From Levilactobacillus tujiorum (GTDB lineage: Bacteria > Bacillota > Bacilli > Lactobacillales > Lactobacillaceae), in contig NZ_JAAXLK010000003.1 of the NCBI RefSeq assembly GCF_012641185.1, positions 2,075 through 66,074 on the forward strand: a stretch of DNA of 64,000 nt, given 5' to 3'. Below, piece by piece: positions 51,427 through 60,893 of this stretch. The position numbers and the translations under genes are program-made. The stretch's first letter is position 1. Each line of letters starts with the position of its first letter. The notes under the pieces were generated by a model. That model worked only from the letters and a program-made list of their open reading frames with translations, did no database searches and was not told the DNA's origin.

Positions 51427-52242
51427 TTGGCAATTAAACTAATCGCGACCGATTTAAACGGCACGCTGCTTCATGATGACCAGACTTTCAATCAATCTCT
51501 GTTCAAGCAGACCTTGCAAGATCTTAAGGCAAGGGGCATTAATCTAGTGCTATCCTCGGGTAATCAGTTTGCGCATTTGGAGACATTGTTTCATGAGGTG
51601 ATGGCGGATAATCTCGCAATTGTCGCCGAGAATGGGGCGTCAATCTACCTTCAAGGTCAGCAAGTCTTTGATGGGAGCTTAAGCCCAGAACAAGTTCAGC
51701 ACTTTGTGACGGTTGACCGGCGTCAGGATTTTCTTAAGTCGACCTACGTGATTTTGGTGGGTCAACGGGGCTCGTATACTGAGGCCGGCGCCCCCCAAGT
51801 CTTAATTGATGCGGCAGAAAAATTCTATGACAATTTGCAACAGGTCACGGACCTAAGTGCCGTTGATGATCGCATCAAGAAGATCAGTATTTCCGCTGCA
51901 CCGGGTCAAGCAGCTAAGTTGGTCGCTGATTTGAATGAGTATTTTGCGGGTCACTTGCAGGCTCATGACAGTGGCTATGGGGTCGTCGATGTTGTGGCGG
52001 CTAACGTTGGCAAATTGCCAGCGGTCCAGTGGCTCGCGGAACGCTGGCACGTCGCAGCCGATGAAATCATGGCGTTTGGTGACGGAGCAAATGATGTACC
52101 CTTGCTACAATTTGCCAAGCACAGTTGGGCGATGCTAAATGCTCCAGATGAAGTTCAGCGCAGCGCTATGCGGGTAACGAGCGTGGATAACCAGCATGAT
52201 GGAGTTTTAACGACGATTCAAGCGGCTTTAATGGTGATTTGA
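51427..52242 (+). CDS. Cof-type HAD hydrolase-like protein with an altered catalytic motif
   Basis: 271 residues, HAD subfamily IIB (Cof/YidA type): motif I IATDLNGTLL (Asp9, then Asn11 where phosphatases have Asp), motif II VLSSGNQF, Lys in KISISAA..., and motif IV MAFGDGANDVPLLQFAKHSWAML. The nucleophile is kept, but the general acid/base Asp two residues on is Asn (codon AAC), which should weaken classical sugar-phosphate phosphatase activity. The start is TTG 51427, seven bases after GAGGAG. Followed 19 bases later by another HAD gene. Confidence 0.85.
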   Translation: MAIKLIATDLNGTLLHDDQTFNQSLFKQTLQDLKARGINLVLSSGNQFAHLETLFHEVMADNLAIVAENGASIYLQGQQVFDGSLSPEQVQHFVTVDRRQDFLKSTYVILVGQRGSYTEAGAPQVLIDAAEKFYDNLQQVTDLSAVDDRIKKISISAAPGQAAKLVADLNEYFAGHLQAHDSGYGVVDVVAANVGKLPAVQWLAERWHVAADEIMAFGDGANDVPLLQFAKHSWAMLNAPDEVQRSAMRVTSVDNQHDGVLTTIQAALMVI

Positions 52243-52261
52243 CGCGAACGTAGGAGGTAAG

Positions 52262-52900
52262 ATGGATAACTTTTTCTTTGATTTCGACAACACGCTCGCT
52301 GATTCCAGCAATGTTGCGGTTATCGCCACGCAGCGGGCCTATCAGGCTCGGAATTTAGCGATTCCCACTCGAGCGGCCATTGTTGATTATATGGGGGTAC
52401 CCATTGAGGTGTCTTTTGCTAAAATGGCGCAGGAAACTTTGTCGGCAGCTGAGTTGGACGCATTATTCACAGAATTTCGACAACAGTATCAGCAGGCCGA
52501 GCGGACGGGCATGACCATTTTTCCAGGGATGGCAGCGACCATTGATACGTTGAAGACACAAGGCAAGCAACTCTTTGTGGTGTCGAGTAAGCATTCGGTA
52601 CCACTGCAACGTAATTTGGAACAGATCGGTCTCGGCCAGTCGTTTACCGCAATCTGTGGGTCCGACATGGTGGCCCACTACAAGCCAGCACCGGATGGTA
52701 TTCTGAATTTGCTGACGCGCTTTGATCTTGATCCTCAGCGTAGCGTGATGATTGGAGACGCCAAGTACGATATTCAAATGGGGCGTCGGGCTGGTGTGGC
52801 GACGGCAGGGGCTATGTGGGGCGCTGCTGATCCGGTAGCCGTGAAGGAAGAGCAACCAACCTATGTATTGGCAACCCCAGCAACACTGTTAAATTTATAA
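52262..52900 (+). CDS. HAD hydrolase (phosphoglycolate phosphatase/beta-PGM-like)
   Basis: 212 residues, HAD subfamily IA with a helical cap: FFDFDNTLADS (nucleophile Asp and acid Asp both present), cap region 15-80, VVSSKHSVPL (motif II), KPAPDGI (motif III Lys) and IGDAKYDIQMGRRAG (motif IV). Substrate not predictable; small sugar phosphates are likely. SD GGAGG immediately before. Cotranscribed with the Cof-type gene. Confidence 0.85.
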   Translation: MDNFFFDFDNTLADSSNVAVIATQRAYQARNLAIPTRAAIVDYMGVPIEVSFAKMAQETLSAAELDALFTEFRQQYQQAERTGMTIFPGMAATIDTLKTQGKQLFVVSSKHSVPLQRNLEQIGLGQSFTAICGSDMVAHYKPAPDGILNLLTRFDLDPQRSVMIGDAKYDIQMGRRAGVATAGAMWGAADPVAVKEEQPTYVLATPATLLNL

Positions 52901-52907
52901 GAAGTTA

Positions 52908-52938
52908 ACGCCGGGTCACGAGACCGCGGCGTTTTTTT
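52908..52938 (+). terminator. Terminator of the HAD pair
   Basis: ACGCC-GGTC/GACC-GGCGT stem, 4-base loop, seven T. Confidence 0.9.
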
Positions 52939-53194
52939 GTACAGCGAGGGCGATCGCTAATAAGTGGAAAATTTTTCCAAAAAACCAGCGAACTCTCATA
53001 ATTAAGGTCAGGGCTGGTTACGGGGGAGCCAATCAACGTCAAAAATTAAAATATAATGATGTTTATAATACGCCCTGTCAAATTTAACCGGATTTGGCCA
53101 TTTTCGTGCGTCGGCAGGACGATTCTGCTATCTTTTCATGGCTAAGACGGCTAAACTAGTTATCAATGAACCAAAATAAAGGAGATTTGCCAGT

Positions 53195-53842
53195 ATGTGG
53201 AAACGACGACTGCTACTGATGGGACTGGTAGCAGCGATTATGCTGTTAGTACACTTGGGACTGCCACACTTAGGATTCTCACAGGCACGGGTGAGTCGCG
53301 TGGTTCGTCAACTGGAAACGACGCTGCCAGGGGGACAAGACCATGCAGGAACGCCGGTGGAACGGATCGTCGCGGAGCACCCGTTACGGGCGGTCTATTA
53401 CTACCATTTTGCGGCTAGCGTGCCGGTTAATGTTCGGCCAGTCTTTGAAGAAGCCGTGGCGATTTACAATCGGACGGGCGTTGTGAAGCTCGTCGCGGGT
53501 CAGCCCGGCCAGCACCAGAATGGGATTACCTTCTTTACTTATCATCGAGCGGAATCCGGGCAGCAGCCTGACTTTCTCGAATTGGGTGAAGGAGGACCGG
53601 AAATTCGCCGTTATGTGGGGCTGGGGGCCTATACCATCAATCGTGCCAAGGCCGGACTGAACTTAGCTCATCCGCAGGCGGGCATTCGTTCCTCAGTGGC
53701 GCTGCATGAACTGGGCCATGCGGTGGGGTTGGACCACAGCAAGAGTCGGCAGTCGACCATGTATCCACTAGATCAAGGCCACTTACGACTCTCCTCGGCC
53801 GATCTTAAAACACTCAGGGTGTTGTATAAACAGAATAGTTAA
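53195..53842 (+). CDS. Exported or membrane-anchored matrixin-type zinc metalloprotease
   Basis: 215 residues. N-terminal hydrophobic segment (6-24) acts as signal or anchor. The zinc site HELGHAVGLDH (171-181) is the full metzincin HExxHxxGxxH, and STMYP (Met189) supplies the Met-turn, so this is an M10-like protease. Before it, YYYHFAASVPVNVRPVFEEAVAIYNRTG resembles the matrixin N-terminal strand/helix. No propeptide cysteine switch is seen. Such small secreted metzincins are known in lactobacilli, but their substrates are not. SD AAAGGAG. Single gene with its own terminator. Confidence 0.88.
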   Translation: MWKRRLLLMGLVAAIMLLVHLGLPHLGFSQARVSRVVRQLETTLPGGQDHAGTPVERIVAEHPLRAVYYYHFAASVPVNVRPVFEEAVAIYNRTGVVKLVAGQPGQHQNGITFFTYHRAESGQQPDFLELGEGGPEIRRYVGLGAYTINRAKAGLNLAHPQAGIRSSVALHELGHAVGLDHSKSRQSTMYPLDQGHLRLSSADLKTLRVLYKQNS

Positions 53843-53850
53843 GTAGCAAG

Positions 53851-53877
53851 CACGGCTAGTCCTTTGGCCGTGTTTTT
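53851..53877 (+). terminator. Metalloprotease terminator
   Basis: CACGGC/GCCGTG, then TTTTT. Confidence 0.85.
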
Positions 53878-53898
53878 GTTCGTGGTCAAGAGATAGTT

Positions 53899-53969
53899 CC
53901 ATTTCGCCTTACTGGTCATCTTGGGCAACATGGTGGTCCCTTCGCCTTACCGGTCGGCAGATATGGACT
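53899..53969 (+). repeat. Partial family-3 repeat with a local direct duplication
   Basis: 53938-53969 matches the reverse complement of 29451-29486 (TTCGCCTTACCGGTCGGCAG core). A diverged copy of its first part lies at 53899-53920 (TTTCGCCTTACTGGTC). No inverted partner is seen, so this is a half element. Confidence 0.6.
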
Positions 53970-54105
53970 GAAACGCTGAGGTGTAGGACGATTCGTGCGG
54001 GAAAATGGTTAGTGAAGTTAGAGAAGTACTTCCTTTTTACTGTTTATTGGATTAACATATAGTTTATCCTATCAATTTTCAGTTAAAATTATATACATCG
54101 CCCAA

Positions 54106-54190
54106 GATGCACTGATGGTAAGCCGTAAGGTTCTACAGATACCGGCGCATGATTGGACAGAATGTCGTCTAATAAGGAAGGGGTTTACCA
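54106..54190 (+). promoter_or_regulatory. Candidate structured leader RNA of the diguanylate cyclase gene
   Basis: TGGTAAGCC (54116-54124) can pair over 9 bp (one G-U) with GGTTTACCA (54182-54190), which ends one base before the ATG and includes the last bases of the SD. GCC of the same left arm is also needed for a local stem GCCG/CGGC (54122-54125/54143-54146), stacked on ATGC/GCAT (54107-54110/54147-54150). The two folds exclude each other. Confidence 0.5.
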
Positions 54191-55321
54191 ATGACGTGGT
54201 CACAGTGGCAGGTACCACCATTTGTATCGAGTATTTTCTTTATCCTAGGGGTATTTACCTTGTACTGGGTGACGTTTAATTGGTTAGACTCTTGGTGTCA
54301 TCGGCACCACGTGGGTATTGCGGATGATGTGATCAATGGCTGGTACGGTGTGATTTATATGTTGGTCTTTGTTTTCAGCATGCAAACGCCAATTTTGGGT
54401 CAAGCTAGTGCGTGGGAGTTCATGAACTTTCAGTTGTTGGCGGTTATCTTTTGTGCGTACTTTTTGAATATTCACATTTCTTATTACCTATTTCCACCAA
54501 TCATTCTGGCCTATATGATCTTTAACCAGTCACTCGGGTATTGGCAGTCCTGGGGGCATGCGATCACACTAGTTGCCTTCTTCATAGCCATGAATTGGAT
54601 TAGACGGTGGCATCATAATCAGCGGTATGCTTGGCTGGCTTATATGGGAGTGGCGATTCCGTTCGGGGGCCTGCTATGGTTATGGATGAAATTCAAGTTC
54701 GACTTTAGCTGGCAGACGTTTCAAGAGGAGTGGCTGTACCTGGTGATCTTTGAAATGTTGCTCTACGTCTACGTGGATATGATTACCCATGACGGTGAAC
54801 AGAAGATTCGGTTGGCCCGGCTGGCAAGTCACGATACGTTGACGGCGACCGGTAACTTTTCGGCCTACACGTCAGATGCCGAATTTTATTTTAAAGAAAG
54901 CCTGCAGTCCGGTCGGTCGTTAGCGATGGTGATGTTCGATATTGATCACTTCAAACAAGTGAATGATACGTATGGCCACTCGGCAGGAGATGCAGTGCTC
55001 CAGCAAGTGGCAGCCACGGTCCAACGAGTGCTGAAGCGAACGGATCCGAAGATTAAATTCTACCGGACCGGGGGCGAGGAATTTAATCTCTTGTTTCCGG
55101 GGTACGATGCCCAGCAAGCTAAGGCGGTGGCAACGACGATCTTTGATGCCATCAATCAGCTGAAGGTGCATACCGAAGAACAGGTCATCCAGGTGACACT
55201 TTCCATGGGGGTTTCTACGGTCGTTGCGACAGATGAATCGCCGATGGATTTTTACAATCGTGTCGATCAGAATCTGTATTATTCCAAGCAACACGGGCGT
55301 CATCAGATTACAGTAGCTTGA
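54191..55321 (+). CDS. Membrane diguanylate cyclase (GGDEF)
   Basis: 376 residues: six membrane helices (about 12-190) and a C-terminal GGDEF domain (205-376). Catalytic parts are intact: FDIDHFKQVNDTYGHSAGD (metal and nucleotide site) and GGEEF (294-298). The RxxD inhibitory site expected nine residues ahead is not present at standard spacing (KRTDPKIKFYRT), so product feedback may be absent. The membrane part looks like a small-ligand or transport-type sensor without recognised family. It should make c-di-GMP, the ligand for the EAL protein at 4.5-5.3 kb. SD AAGGAAGGGG; the start could be masked by the leader structure. Confidence 0.88.
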   Translation: MTWSQWQVPPFVSSIFFILGVFTLYWVTFNWLDSWCHRHHVGIADDVINGWYGVIYMLVFVFSMQTPILGQASAWEFMNFQLLAVIFCAYFLNIHISYYLFPPIILAYMIFNQSLGYWQSWGHAITLVAFFIAMNWIRRWHHNQRYAWLAYMGVAIPFGGLLWLWMKFKFDFSWQTFQEEWLYLVIFEMLLYVYVDMITHDGEQKIRLARLASHDTLTATGNFSAYTSDAEFYFKESLQSGRSLAMVMFDIDHFKQVNDTYGHSAGDAVLQQVAATVQRVLKRTDPKIKFYRTGGEEFNLLFPGYDAQQAKAVATTIFDAINQLKVHTEEQVIQVTLSMGVSTVVATDESPMDFYNRVDQNLYYSKQHGRHQITVA

Positions 55322-55333
55322 CTAGAAAATGAC

Positions 55334-55363
55334 AGGAGTTGGGACAGTTTCAGCTCCTTTTTT
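55334..55363 (+). terminator. Terminator of the diguanylate cyclase gene
   Basis: AGGAGTTG/CAGCTCCT with one G-T pair and a T-run. Confidence 0.85.
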
Positions 55364-55905
55364 GATGCCAAATTACAGAAAAATGGTGAGGTTCAGTTAC
55401 GCTCAAATTATAAATTTTAGATGATGGGTGCAAGAAACGAGGGATTTTTGAAAAGTGGAGCATAACAGTAGGGTAATTGACCTTCCTTTGGTAGACTGGT
55501 TAGTAGAAAGTAATCAGTGTCTGATCCCAGACAATTGGTAAAATTTTTTTAATAAAAAACGGTTTAAATGTCGTCTGAGCAGGCAAATCTTTCCAAAAAT
55601 GAAAAAGTGGCTGTCGACTGGGAAAATTTAGGTAATTGTCTCGTTCACAAAATATAGTTGAGTAATAATCGCGTGGTGGCGGGCATCCGGCGAACAATTT
55701 GATGCGCATCTGAGTGGTTGATCGGACTGATTGCGGCGTGTTTTTGGCGCCTATGAACGATATTTTTTAGAATTGGACCGTATCAATTTACAAAAAGGTT
55801 GACTTTTCTATAAAATTTAGTATGATGAAGAAGTACAAAATTAACCTCTAATGATTTACGTTAATTGTTTAGAAGGATGTTATTCAACGAAGGAGTGTAA
55901 AATTC
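55364..55905. other. 540-bp AT-rich region upstream of xfp
   Basis: No gene. GTCTG/CAGAC hairpin near 55519-55532. The xfp promoter sits at the 3' end. The long untranslated upstream stretch may hold catabolite or pentose regulators, but I see no convincing cre or operator dyad. The minus-strand frame at 55500-55709 has no SD. Confidence 0.5.
55799..55826 (+). promoter_or_regulatory. xfp promoter
   Basis: -35 TTGACT (55799-55804), 16 bases, -10 TATGAT (55821-55826); 80 bases before the start. Confidence 0.75.
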
Positions 55906-58365
55906 ATGGCAGTAGATTACGATTCCAAGTCATACTTGGAAAAGGTTGACGCCTGGTGGCGTGCTACAACGTATCTTTCCGGTGGTATGATTTTCCTGAA
56001 GGACAACCCATTGTTCTCAGTTACTAACACACCAATCAAAAAAGAAGACGTTAAGGTTAAGCCTATCGGGCACTGGGGTACTATCTCAGGACAAACGTTC
56101 CTGTATGCCCACGCCAACCGTCTGATCAACAAGTACGGCTTGAACATGTTCTATATCGGTGGTCCCGGTCATGGTGGCCAAGTTATGGTTACAAACGCCT
56201 ACTTAGACGGTACCTACACTGAAGATTACCCTGAAATTACTCAGGACCTCGAAGGTATGGCACGTCTGTACAAGCGGTTCTCATTCCCAGGTGGAATTGG
56301 TTCCCACATGACTGCACAAACGCCTGGTTCACTCCACGAAGGTGGGGAACTTGGTTACTCTCTCTCCCATGCAACTGGTGCCGTTCTAGACAACCCAGAC
56401 CAAATTGCATTTACTGTAGTTGGTGATGGTGAAGTTGAAACTGGTCCTGCTATGACTGCATGGAACTCCATCAAGTTCTTGAACCCTAAGAACGATGGTG
56501 CCGTATTACCTATCCTTGACGTAAACGGCTTTAAGATTTCCAACCCAACGATCTTCTCACGGATGAGCGACGACAAGATCGCTAAGTTCTTCGAAGGTTT
56601 GGGCTGGTCACCTCGCTTCCTCGAAAACGATGATATCCATGATTACATGACTTACCACGAAAAAGCTGCTAAGTTATTTGATCAAGCAATCGCTGATATC
56701 AAACAAATTCAAAAAGACGCACGTGAAAACGGCAAGTACGAAGATGGTGAAATTGCACCTTGGCCTGTTGTTATCGCACGTTTGCCAAAGGGTTGGGGCG
56801 GTCCTCAAAAGAACCCAGCTGGCGAACCAATCGAAAACTCCTTCCGTGCTCACCAAGTTCCACTTGGTTTAAGCCAAAACAACTTCGACGAATTACCAGA
56901 ATTCGAAGAATGGATGAACTCATACAAGCCTGCTGAATTATTTAACGCAGACGGTTCATTGAAGGATGAAGTAGCTGACTTTGCACCTAAGGGTGACAAG
57001 CGGATGGCTGCTAACCCAATCGCTAACGGTGGTCGTGCACGCGGCGAAAAGCCAGCAATGCTTGACTTACCTAACTGGAAAGACTTCGCTAACGACATTA
57101 ACGAAAATAACCGTGGAACCCAATTACCAGATGGTAACCGGAACATGGATATGAACGTTCTGTCAACCTTCTTCGCTGGCGTTGCTACGAAGAACCCATC
57201 ATCATTCCGGATCTTCGGACCTGATGAAACGATGTCTAACCGTCTTTGGGAAATGTTCAAGATTACGAACCGTCAATGGATGAGTAAGGTCAAGGAACCA
57301 AATGACCAATACGAAGCTCCAGAAGGCCGTATCTTGGATGCTCAATTATCAGAACACCAAGCTGAAGGTTGGCTTGAAGGTTACACCTTAACTGGTCGTA
57401 CCGGTGTGTTCACGTCTTACGAATCATTCTTGCGGGTTGTTGACTCAATGACGACGCAACACTTCAAGTGGATCCGTCAGGCTGCTGCAGAACCATGGCG
57501 TAATGATTACCCATCATTGAACCTGGTATCTACTTCAACTGTATTCCAACAAGACCATAACGGTTACACCCACCAAGATCCTGGTATGTTAACCCACTTG
57601 TCTGAAAAGAAGTCTGACTTTATCCGTCAGTACCTTCCAGCCGATGGGAACACGCTTTTGGCCGTATTCAACCGTGCCTTCAACGATCGTCAAAAGGTTA
57701 ACCACATTGTTGCTTCTAAGCAACCTCGTCAACAATGGTTCTCCATTGATGAAGCTGAAGAATTGGCTACTAAGGGTCTTAAGACTATCGATTGGGCTTC
57801 CACTGTTGCTGAAGGTGAAGATGCTGATATCGTCTTTGCTTCTGCCGGTGTTGAACCAACCATCGAAACTCTGGCTGCTCTTAGCTTGATCAACGATGCC
57901 TTCCCAGCCGTTAAGATGCGTTACGTAAACGTTGTTGAATTGGAACGTCTTCAAAAGAAGAACGGCCCTCTGAACGACGAACGTGCCTTGAGCGATGCTG
58001 AATTCAGCTCACTCTTCGGCGAATCCGGGACACCAGTTGTCTTTGGTTTCCACGGTTACGAAGACTTGATCGAATCATTCTTCTACGAACGTCAACACTT
58101 AGGCTTGCACGTTCATGGTTACCGTGAAGACGGTGATATCACGACTGCTTACGACATGCGTGTATACTCCGAATTAGACCGGTTCCACCAAGCCAAGGAT
58201 GCTGCTAATACCTTAGTTGCTAAGGGTGTTATTGACGAAGCTGCCGCAAAGGCCTTCGACAAGAAGATGGATGACATCTTAGCTAAGCACTTCAAGGTTA
58301 CTCGTGACGAAGGTCATGATATCGAAGAATTTACTAAGTGGCAATGGGCCCCATTGAAGAAGTAA
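55906..58365 (+). CDS. xfp: Xylulose-5-phosphate/fructose-6-phosphate phosphoketolase
   Basis: 819 residues, thiamine-diphosphate enzyme that splits xylulose 5-phosphate into acetyl phosphate and glyceraldehyde 3-phosphate; core step of heterofermentation. Landmarks: [48 protein letters not shown] (split here: [10 protein letters not shown] and [10 protein letters not shown]), the TPP motif [11 protein letters not shown], and [15 protein letters not shown]. Length is exact for the family. Codon use is strongly biased, the sign of very high expression. SD GAAGGAG. Single gene with strong promoter and terminator. Confidence 0.97.
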   Translation: MAVDYDSKSYLEKVDAWWRATTYLSGGMIFLKDNPLFSVTNTPIKKEDVKVKPIGHWGTISGQTFLYAHANRLINKYGLNMFYIGGPGHGGQVMVTNAYLDGTYTEDYPEITQDLEGMARLYKRFSFPGGIGSHMTAQTPGSLHEGGELGYSLSHATGAVLDNPDQIAFTVVGDGEVETGPAMTAWNSIKFLNPKNDGAVLPILDVNGFKISNPTIFSRMSDDKIAKFFEGLGWSPRFLENDDIHDYMTYHEKAAKLFDQAIADIKQIQKDARENGKYEDGEIAPWPVVIARLPKGWGGPQKNPAGEPIENSFRAHQVPLGLSQNNFDELPEFEEWMNSYKPAELFNADGSLKDEVADFAPKGDKRMAANPIANGGRARGEKPAMLDLPNWKDFANDINENNRGTQLPDGNRNMDMNVLSTFFAGVATKNPSSFRIFGPDETMSNRLWEMFKITNRQWMSKVKEPNDQYEAPEGRILDAQLSEHQAEGWLEGYTLTGRTGVFTSYESFLRVVDSMTTQHFKWIRQAAAEPWRNDYPSLNLVSTSTVFQQDHNGYTHQDPGMLTHLSEKKSDFIRQYLPADGNTLLAVFNRAFNDRQKVNHIVASKQPRQQWFSIDEAEELATKGLKTIDWASTVAEGEDADIVFASAGVEPTIETLAALSLINDAFPAVKMRYVNVVELERLQKKNGPLNDERALSDAEFSSLFGESGTPVVFGFHGYEDLIESFFYERQHLGLHVHGYREDGDITTAYDMRVYSELDRFHQAKDAANTLVAKGVIDEAAAKAFDKKMDDILAKHFKVTRDEGHDIEEFTKWQWAPLKK

Positions 58366-58386
58366 TTTCTTCAAGCTAAATTTTTC

Positions 58387-58428
58387 AAAAGAGGATCACT
58401 CCCAAGTGGGGTGACCCTCTTTTTTTTA
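58387..58428 (+). terminator. xfp terminator
   Basis: AAAAGAGG-TCACTCC/GGGTGA-CCTCTTTT stem with an eight-T run. Confidence 0.93.
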
Positions 58429-58713
58429 GCTCAAAATGCTGGCGACAAGTTTCTTTCTCAACAACAAGGGTTATAGAACCCATACTGAATATTGACAGTT
58501 CCAAATGACTGGTCATACCGGTCCTAATGTAGTGATGATTGACACGGTCGTTATCAGTTAAACCGAAAACTCTAAACTCTAGGTATTCATACTTCCAAAC
58601 TATTGTCTTGGTAAAATACAAGCAAAGCCGGAGTGCAGCCAATTTGACTTAATTTTGTGACGCAACTGCCTTCCATTATGGAATAGGGCGGTTTATTCAT
58701 TCAAATTCATAAT
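58429..58713. other. Gene-free gap between convergent xfp and adhP
   Basis: 285 bases with no supported gene. A minus-strand frame (58385-58642) runs through the xfp terminator, has no SD and resembles no family I know; it could be a decayed fragment. Confidence 0.4.
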
Positions 58714-58749
58714 AAAACCCCTACGCTTTCACGGCAGCGCAGGGGTTTT
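58714..58749 (-). terminator. adhP terminator
   Basis: AAAACCCCTACGCT/AGCGCAGGGGTTTT, nearly perfect, T-run on the minus strand. Confidence 0.92.
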
Positions 58750-58772
58750 GGAAGTATTGAAGTTTTTTGAAA

Positions 58773-59789
58773 TTACTTGGTGAAGTCGACAACCATCCGG
58801 CCAACGATCTTGTTAGCTTTCATTTCGTCGATGATATCGTTAACTTCGTCCAGACGACGAGTTTGAACGATAGGGTGAACCTTGCCTTCAGCACCGAATT
58901 GGAAGGTTTCAGCTAAGTCTTGACGGGTACCAACTAAGGAACCACGAACTGAGATACCATCCAGAACAGTCTTAGCAATGTTTAATTCCATGTCACCTTG
59001 AGGTAAAGCAACGGCAACTAACTTGCCATCTGGCTTCAGGGCGTTAACGGATTGCGTGAAGGCGTCCTTGGTAACGGCAGTAACTTGAGCGTTGTCAACA
59101 CCGCCAACCTTTTCTTGGATTTGTTCAGCAACATCACCATCATGACGGTTGATTAAGATTTCAGCGCCGTCCTTCTTGGCAGCAGCTAATTTGTCAGGGT
59201 TACCATCAACGGCGATAACGTGGGCACCGAAGACGTTGTGGGCGTATTGGATGGCCAAGTTACCTAAACCACCGGCACCAACAACTTCAACCCATTGACC
59301 GGGCTTAGTTTCACCAGTCTTAAGTGCCTTGTACATGGTAACACCGGCACAGGTGAGGGAAGTTGCTTCAACTGGGTCCAAGCCTTCTGGAACCTTAACG
59401 GCGTAGTTAGCATCAACGATACATTCTTCAGCCATGGCACCATCAACAGTGAAGCCAGAGTTCTTAACGTTACGGCAAAGCGTTTCACGGCCGGTCAAGC
59501 AGTATTCACAGTGGCCACAGCCCTTGAAGAACCAAGCGATAGAAACCCGGTCACCGATCTTTAAGTTGTCAACGTCGTCAGCAACTTGGATAACCTTACC
59601 AACACCTTCGTGTCCGATAATCCGGCCAGGTTGCTTACCAAAGTCACCAGCGGCAACGTGTAAGTCGGTGTGGCAAAGACCACAGTATTCCATCTTAACT
59701 AAAGCTTCACCATGGGTGATAGGACGTAAAGTAACATCTTTAATGTCAACGTATCCGTCAACTGAATCGCGAATAACAGCAGCTTTCAT
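58773..59789 (-). CDS. adhP: Zinc-dependent alcohol dehydrogenase AdhP
   Basis: 338 residues, medium-chain dehydrogenase. Catalytic zinc CGLCHTD with GHEGVG, structural zinc cluster [15 protein letters not shown] (about 92-106), NAD-site [15 protein letters not shown] with the following acidic VDGNPDK, typical of NAD use. In heterofermenters it reduces acetaldehyde to ethanol to regenerate NAD, complementing phosphoketolase next to it. Codon bias is high. SD AAGGGG before ATG 59789. Confidence 0.95.
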   Translation of the reverse strand: MKAAVIRDSVDGYVDIKDVTLRPITHGEALVKMEYCGLCHTDLHVAAGDFGKQPGRIIGHEGVGKVIQVADDVDNLKIGDRVSIAWFFKGCGHCEYCLTGRETLCRNVKNSGFTVDGAMAEECIVDANYAVKVPEGLDPVEATSLTCAGVTMYKALKTGETKPGQWVEVVGAGGLGNLAIQYAHNVFGAHVIAVDGNPDKLAAAKKDGAEILINRHDGDVAEQIQEKVGGVDNAQVTAVTKDAFTQSVNALKPDGKLVAVALPQGDMELNIAKTVLDGISVRGSLVGTRQDLAETFQFGAEGKVHPIVQTRRLDEVNDIIDEMKANKIVGRMVVDFTK

Positions 59790-59824
59790 TTCAAAAAACC
59801 CCTTTTCTTTTTTCTACAATGCCT

Positions 59825-59852
59825 AGTATACTAAAAAATTCATCAATTTCAA
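59825..59852 (-). promoter_or_regulatory. adhP promoter
   Basis: Minus strand: -35 TTGAAA (59852-59847), 16 bases, -10 TATACT (59830-59825). Confidence 0.7.
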
Positions 59853-60206
59853 GTGAAAATGTGAACAAAAACGAAAAAAGTAAAATGTGATATGTTGTGC
59901 AAAGCCGATAATGATTGCTTTCATGGGTGGTCAAGCAAAATATATAATGTGAAAGAAAAACTTTGAAGGGCTTTCAAAGGCAAGACGACTGTTTGTATGC
60001 AACCGGTTGTCTGACAAACTCAACCTGAAAATTAGCGGGTGAACGGGTACTAAATGAGATAAATGTGAAGCGACTGGTGGTTTTCGCATACAATTATGAG
60101 AAACTATGATAAAATTAAATGTTGAAATGAATAACGGACGCCCGCTACCGGTATGGTTTTTGGTTGGTAGTGGACGCATTTAATTAGTCAGAGGAGTTAA
60201 AGCGCA
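59853..60206. other. Divergent regulatory region between adhP and the response regulator
   Basis: Holds several short dyads: CTTTGAA/TTCAAAG (59961-59979), CAACCGGTTG (60000-60009), TTGTC/GACAA (60007-60017) and a CTACC/GGTAG leader hairpin (about 60148-60170). TATGAT near 60106 may be the regulator -10. No gene. Confidence 0.5.
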
Positions 60207-60893
60207 ATGAGTCGTATTTTAATTATTGAAGATGAAAAAAATCTTGCCCGCTTTGTCGAGCTTGAATTGAAGCACGAGGGTTATGAGACTAACGTGCAGT
60301 TCAACGGTCGTACAGGGCTGGAAGCAGCGCTGTCCCAAGACTTCGACGTTATTTTGCTGGATCTTATGTTGCCAGAACTTAACGGGATTGAAGTGGCCCG
60401 TCGCGTTCGCGAAGTCAAGAGTACGCCAATTATTATGATGACGGCGCGCGACTCCGTGATTGATCGGGTATCTGGGTTAGACCATGGGGCGGACGACTAC
60501 ATCGTTAAGCCATTTGCTATCGAAGAACTGTTGGCACGGGTGCGGGCCTTACTACGGCGGATTCATCTGGAAGGCGAACAGAAGAACACCAAGCAGACGA
60601 CCGTTAAATTCAAGGACCTGACCATCGAGAAGGAAAACCGGATTGTGCGGCGCGGTGATGAAGTCATTAACCTGACTAAGCGGGAATATGAATTACTGTT
60701 GGCCTTGATGGAAAATATCAACGTTGTGTTAGCACGGGATGTCCTGTTGACCAAAGTTTGGGGCTACGAGTCTGAAGTTGAAACCAACGTGGTTGATGTC
60801 TATGTACGGTACTTACGGAATAAAATTGATGTGGCCGGCCAGAAGAGTTACATTCAGACGGTTCGAGGCACGGGGTACGTGATGCGTTCGTGA
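60207..60893 (+). CDS. OmpR/PhoB-family response regulator (ArlR-like)
   Basis: 228 residues: receiver domain (1-118) with phospho-acceptor Asp52 in LLDLMLP, acidic pair EDE at 8-10 and Lys101 in IVKPF, then a winged-helix DNA-binding domain (about 130-226, LTKREYELLLALMEN and RGTGYVMRS). Closest by look to ArlR/CsrR regulators of Firmicutes. Four-base overlap (GTGA) with the sensor kinase. SD AGAGGAG. Confidence 0.92.
   Translation: MSRILIIEDEKNLARFVELELKHEGYETNVQFNGRTGLEAALSQDFDVILLDLMLPELNGIEVARRVREVKSTPIIMMTARDSVIDRVSGLDHGADDYIVKPFAIEELLARVRALLRRIHLEGEQKNTKQTTVKFKDLTIEKENRIVRRGDEVINLTKREYELLLALMENINVVLARDVLLTKVWGYESEVETNVVDVYVRYLRNKIDVAGQKSYIQTVRGTGYVMRS

Noticed and set aside
54090-54190. 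Known c-di-GMP or preQ1 riboswitch upstream of the GGDEF gene
   Set aside because: Pieces such as GGTTCTACAGATACC recall preQ1-I, but the A-rich tail and pseudoknot partner are missing, and the c-di-GMP-I/II core sequences are absent.
58385-58642. 85-residue minus-strand frame between xfp and adhP
   Set aside because: Runs through the xfp terminator, no SD, no recognised motif; at most a decayed fragment.
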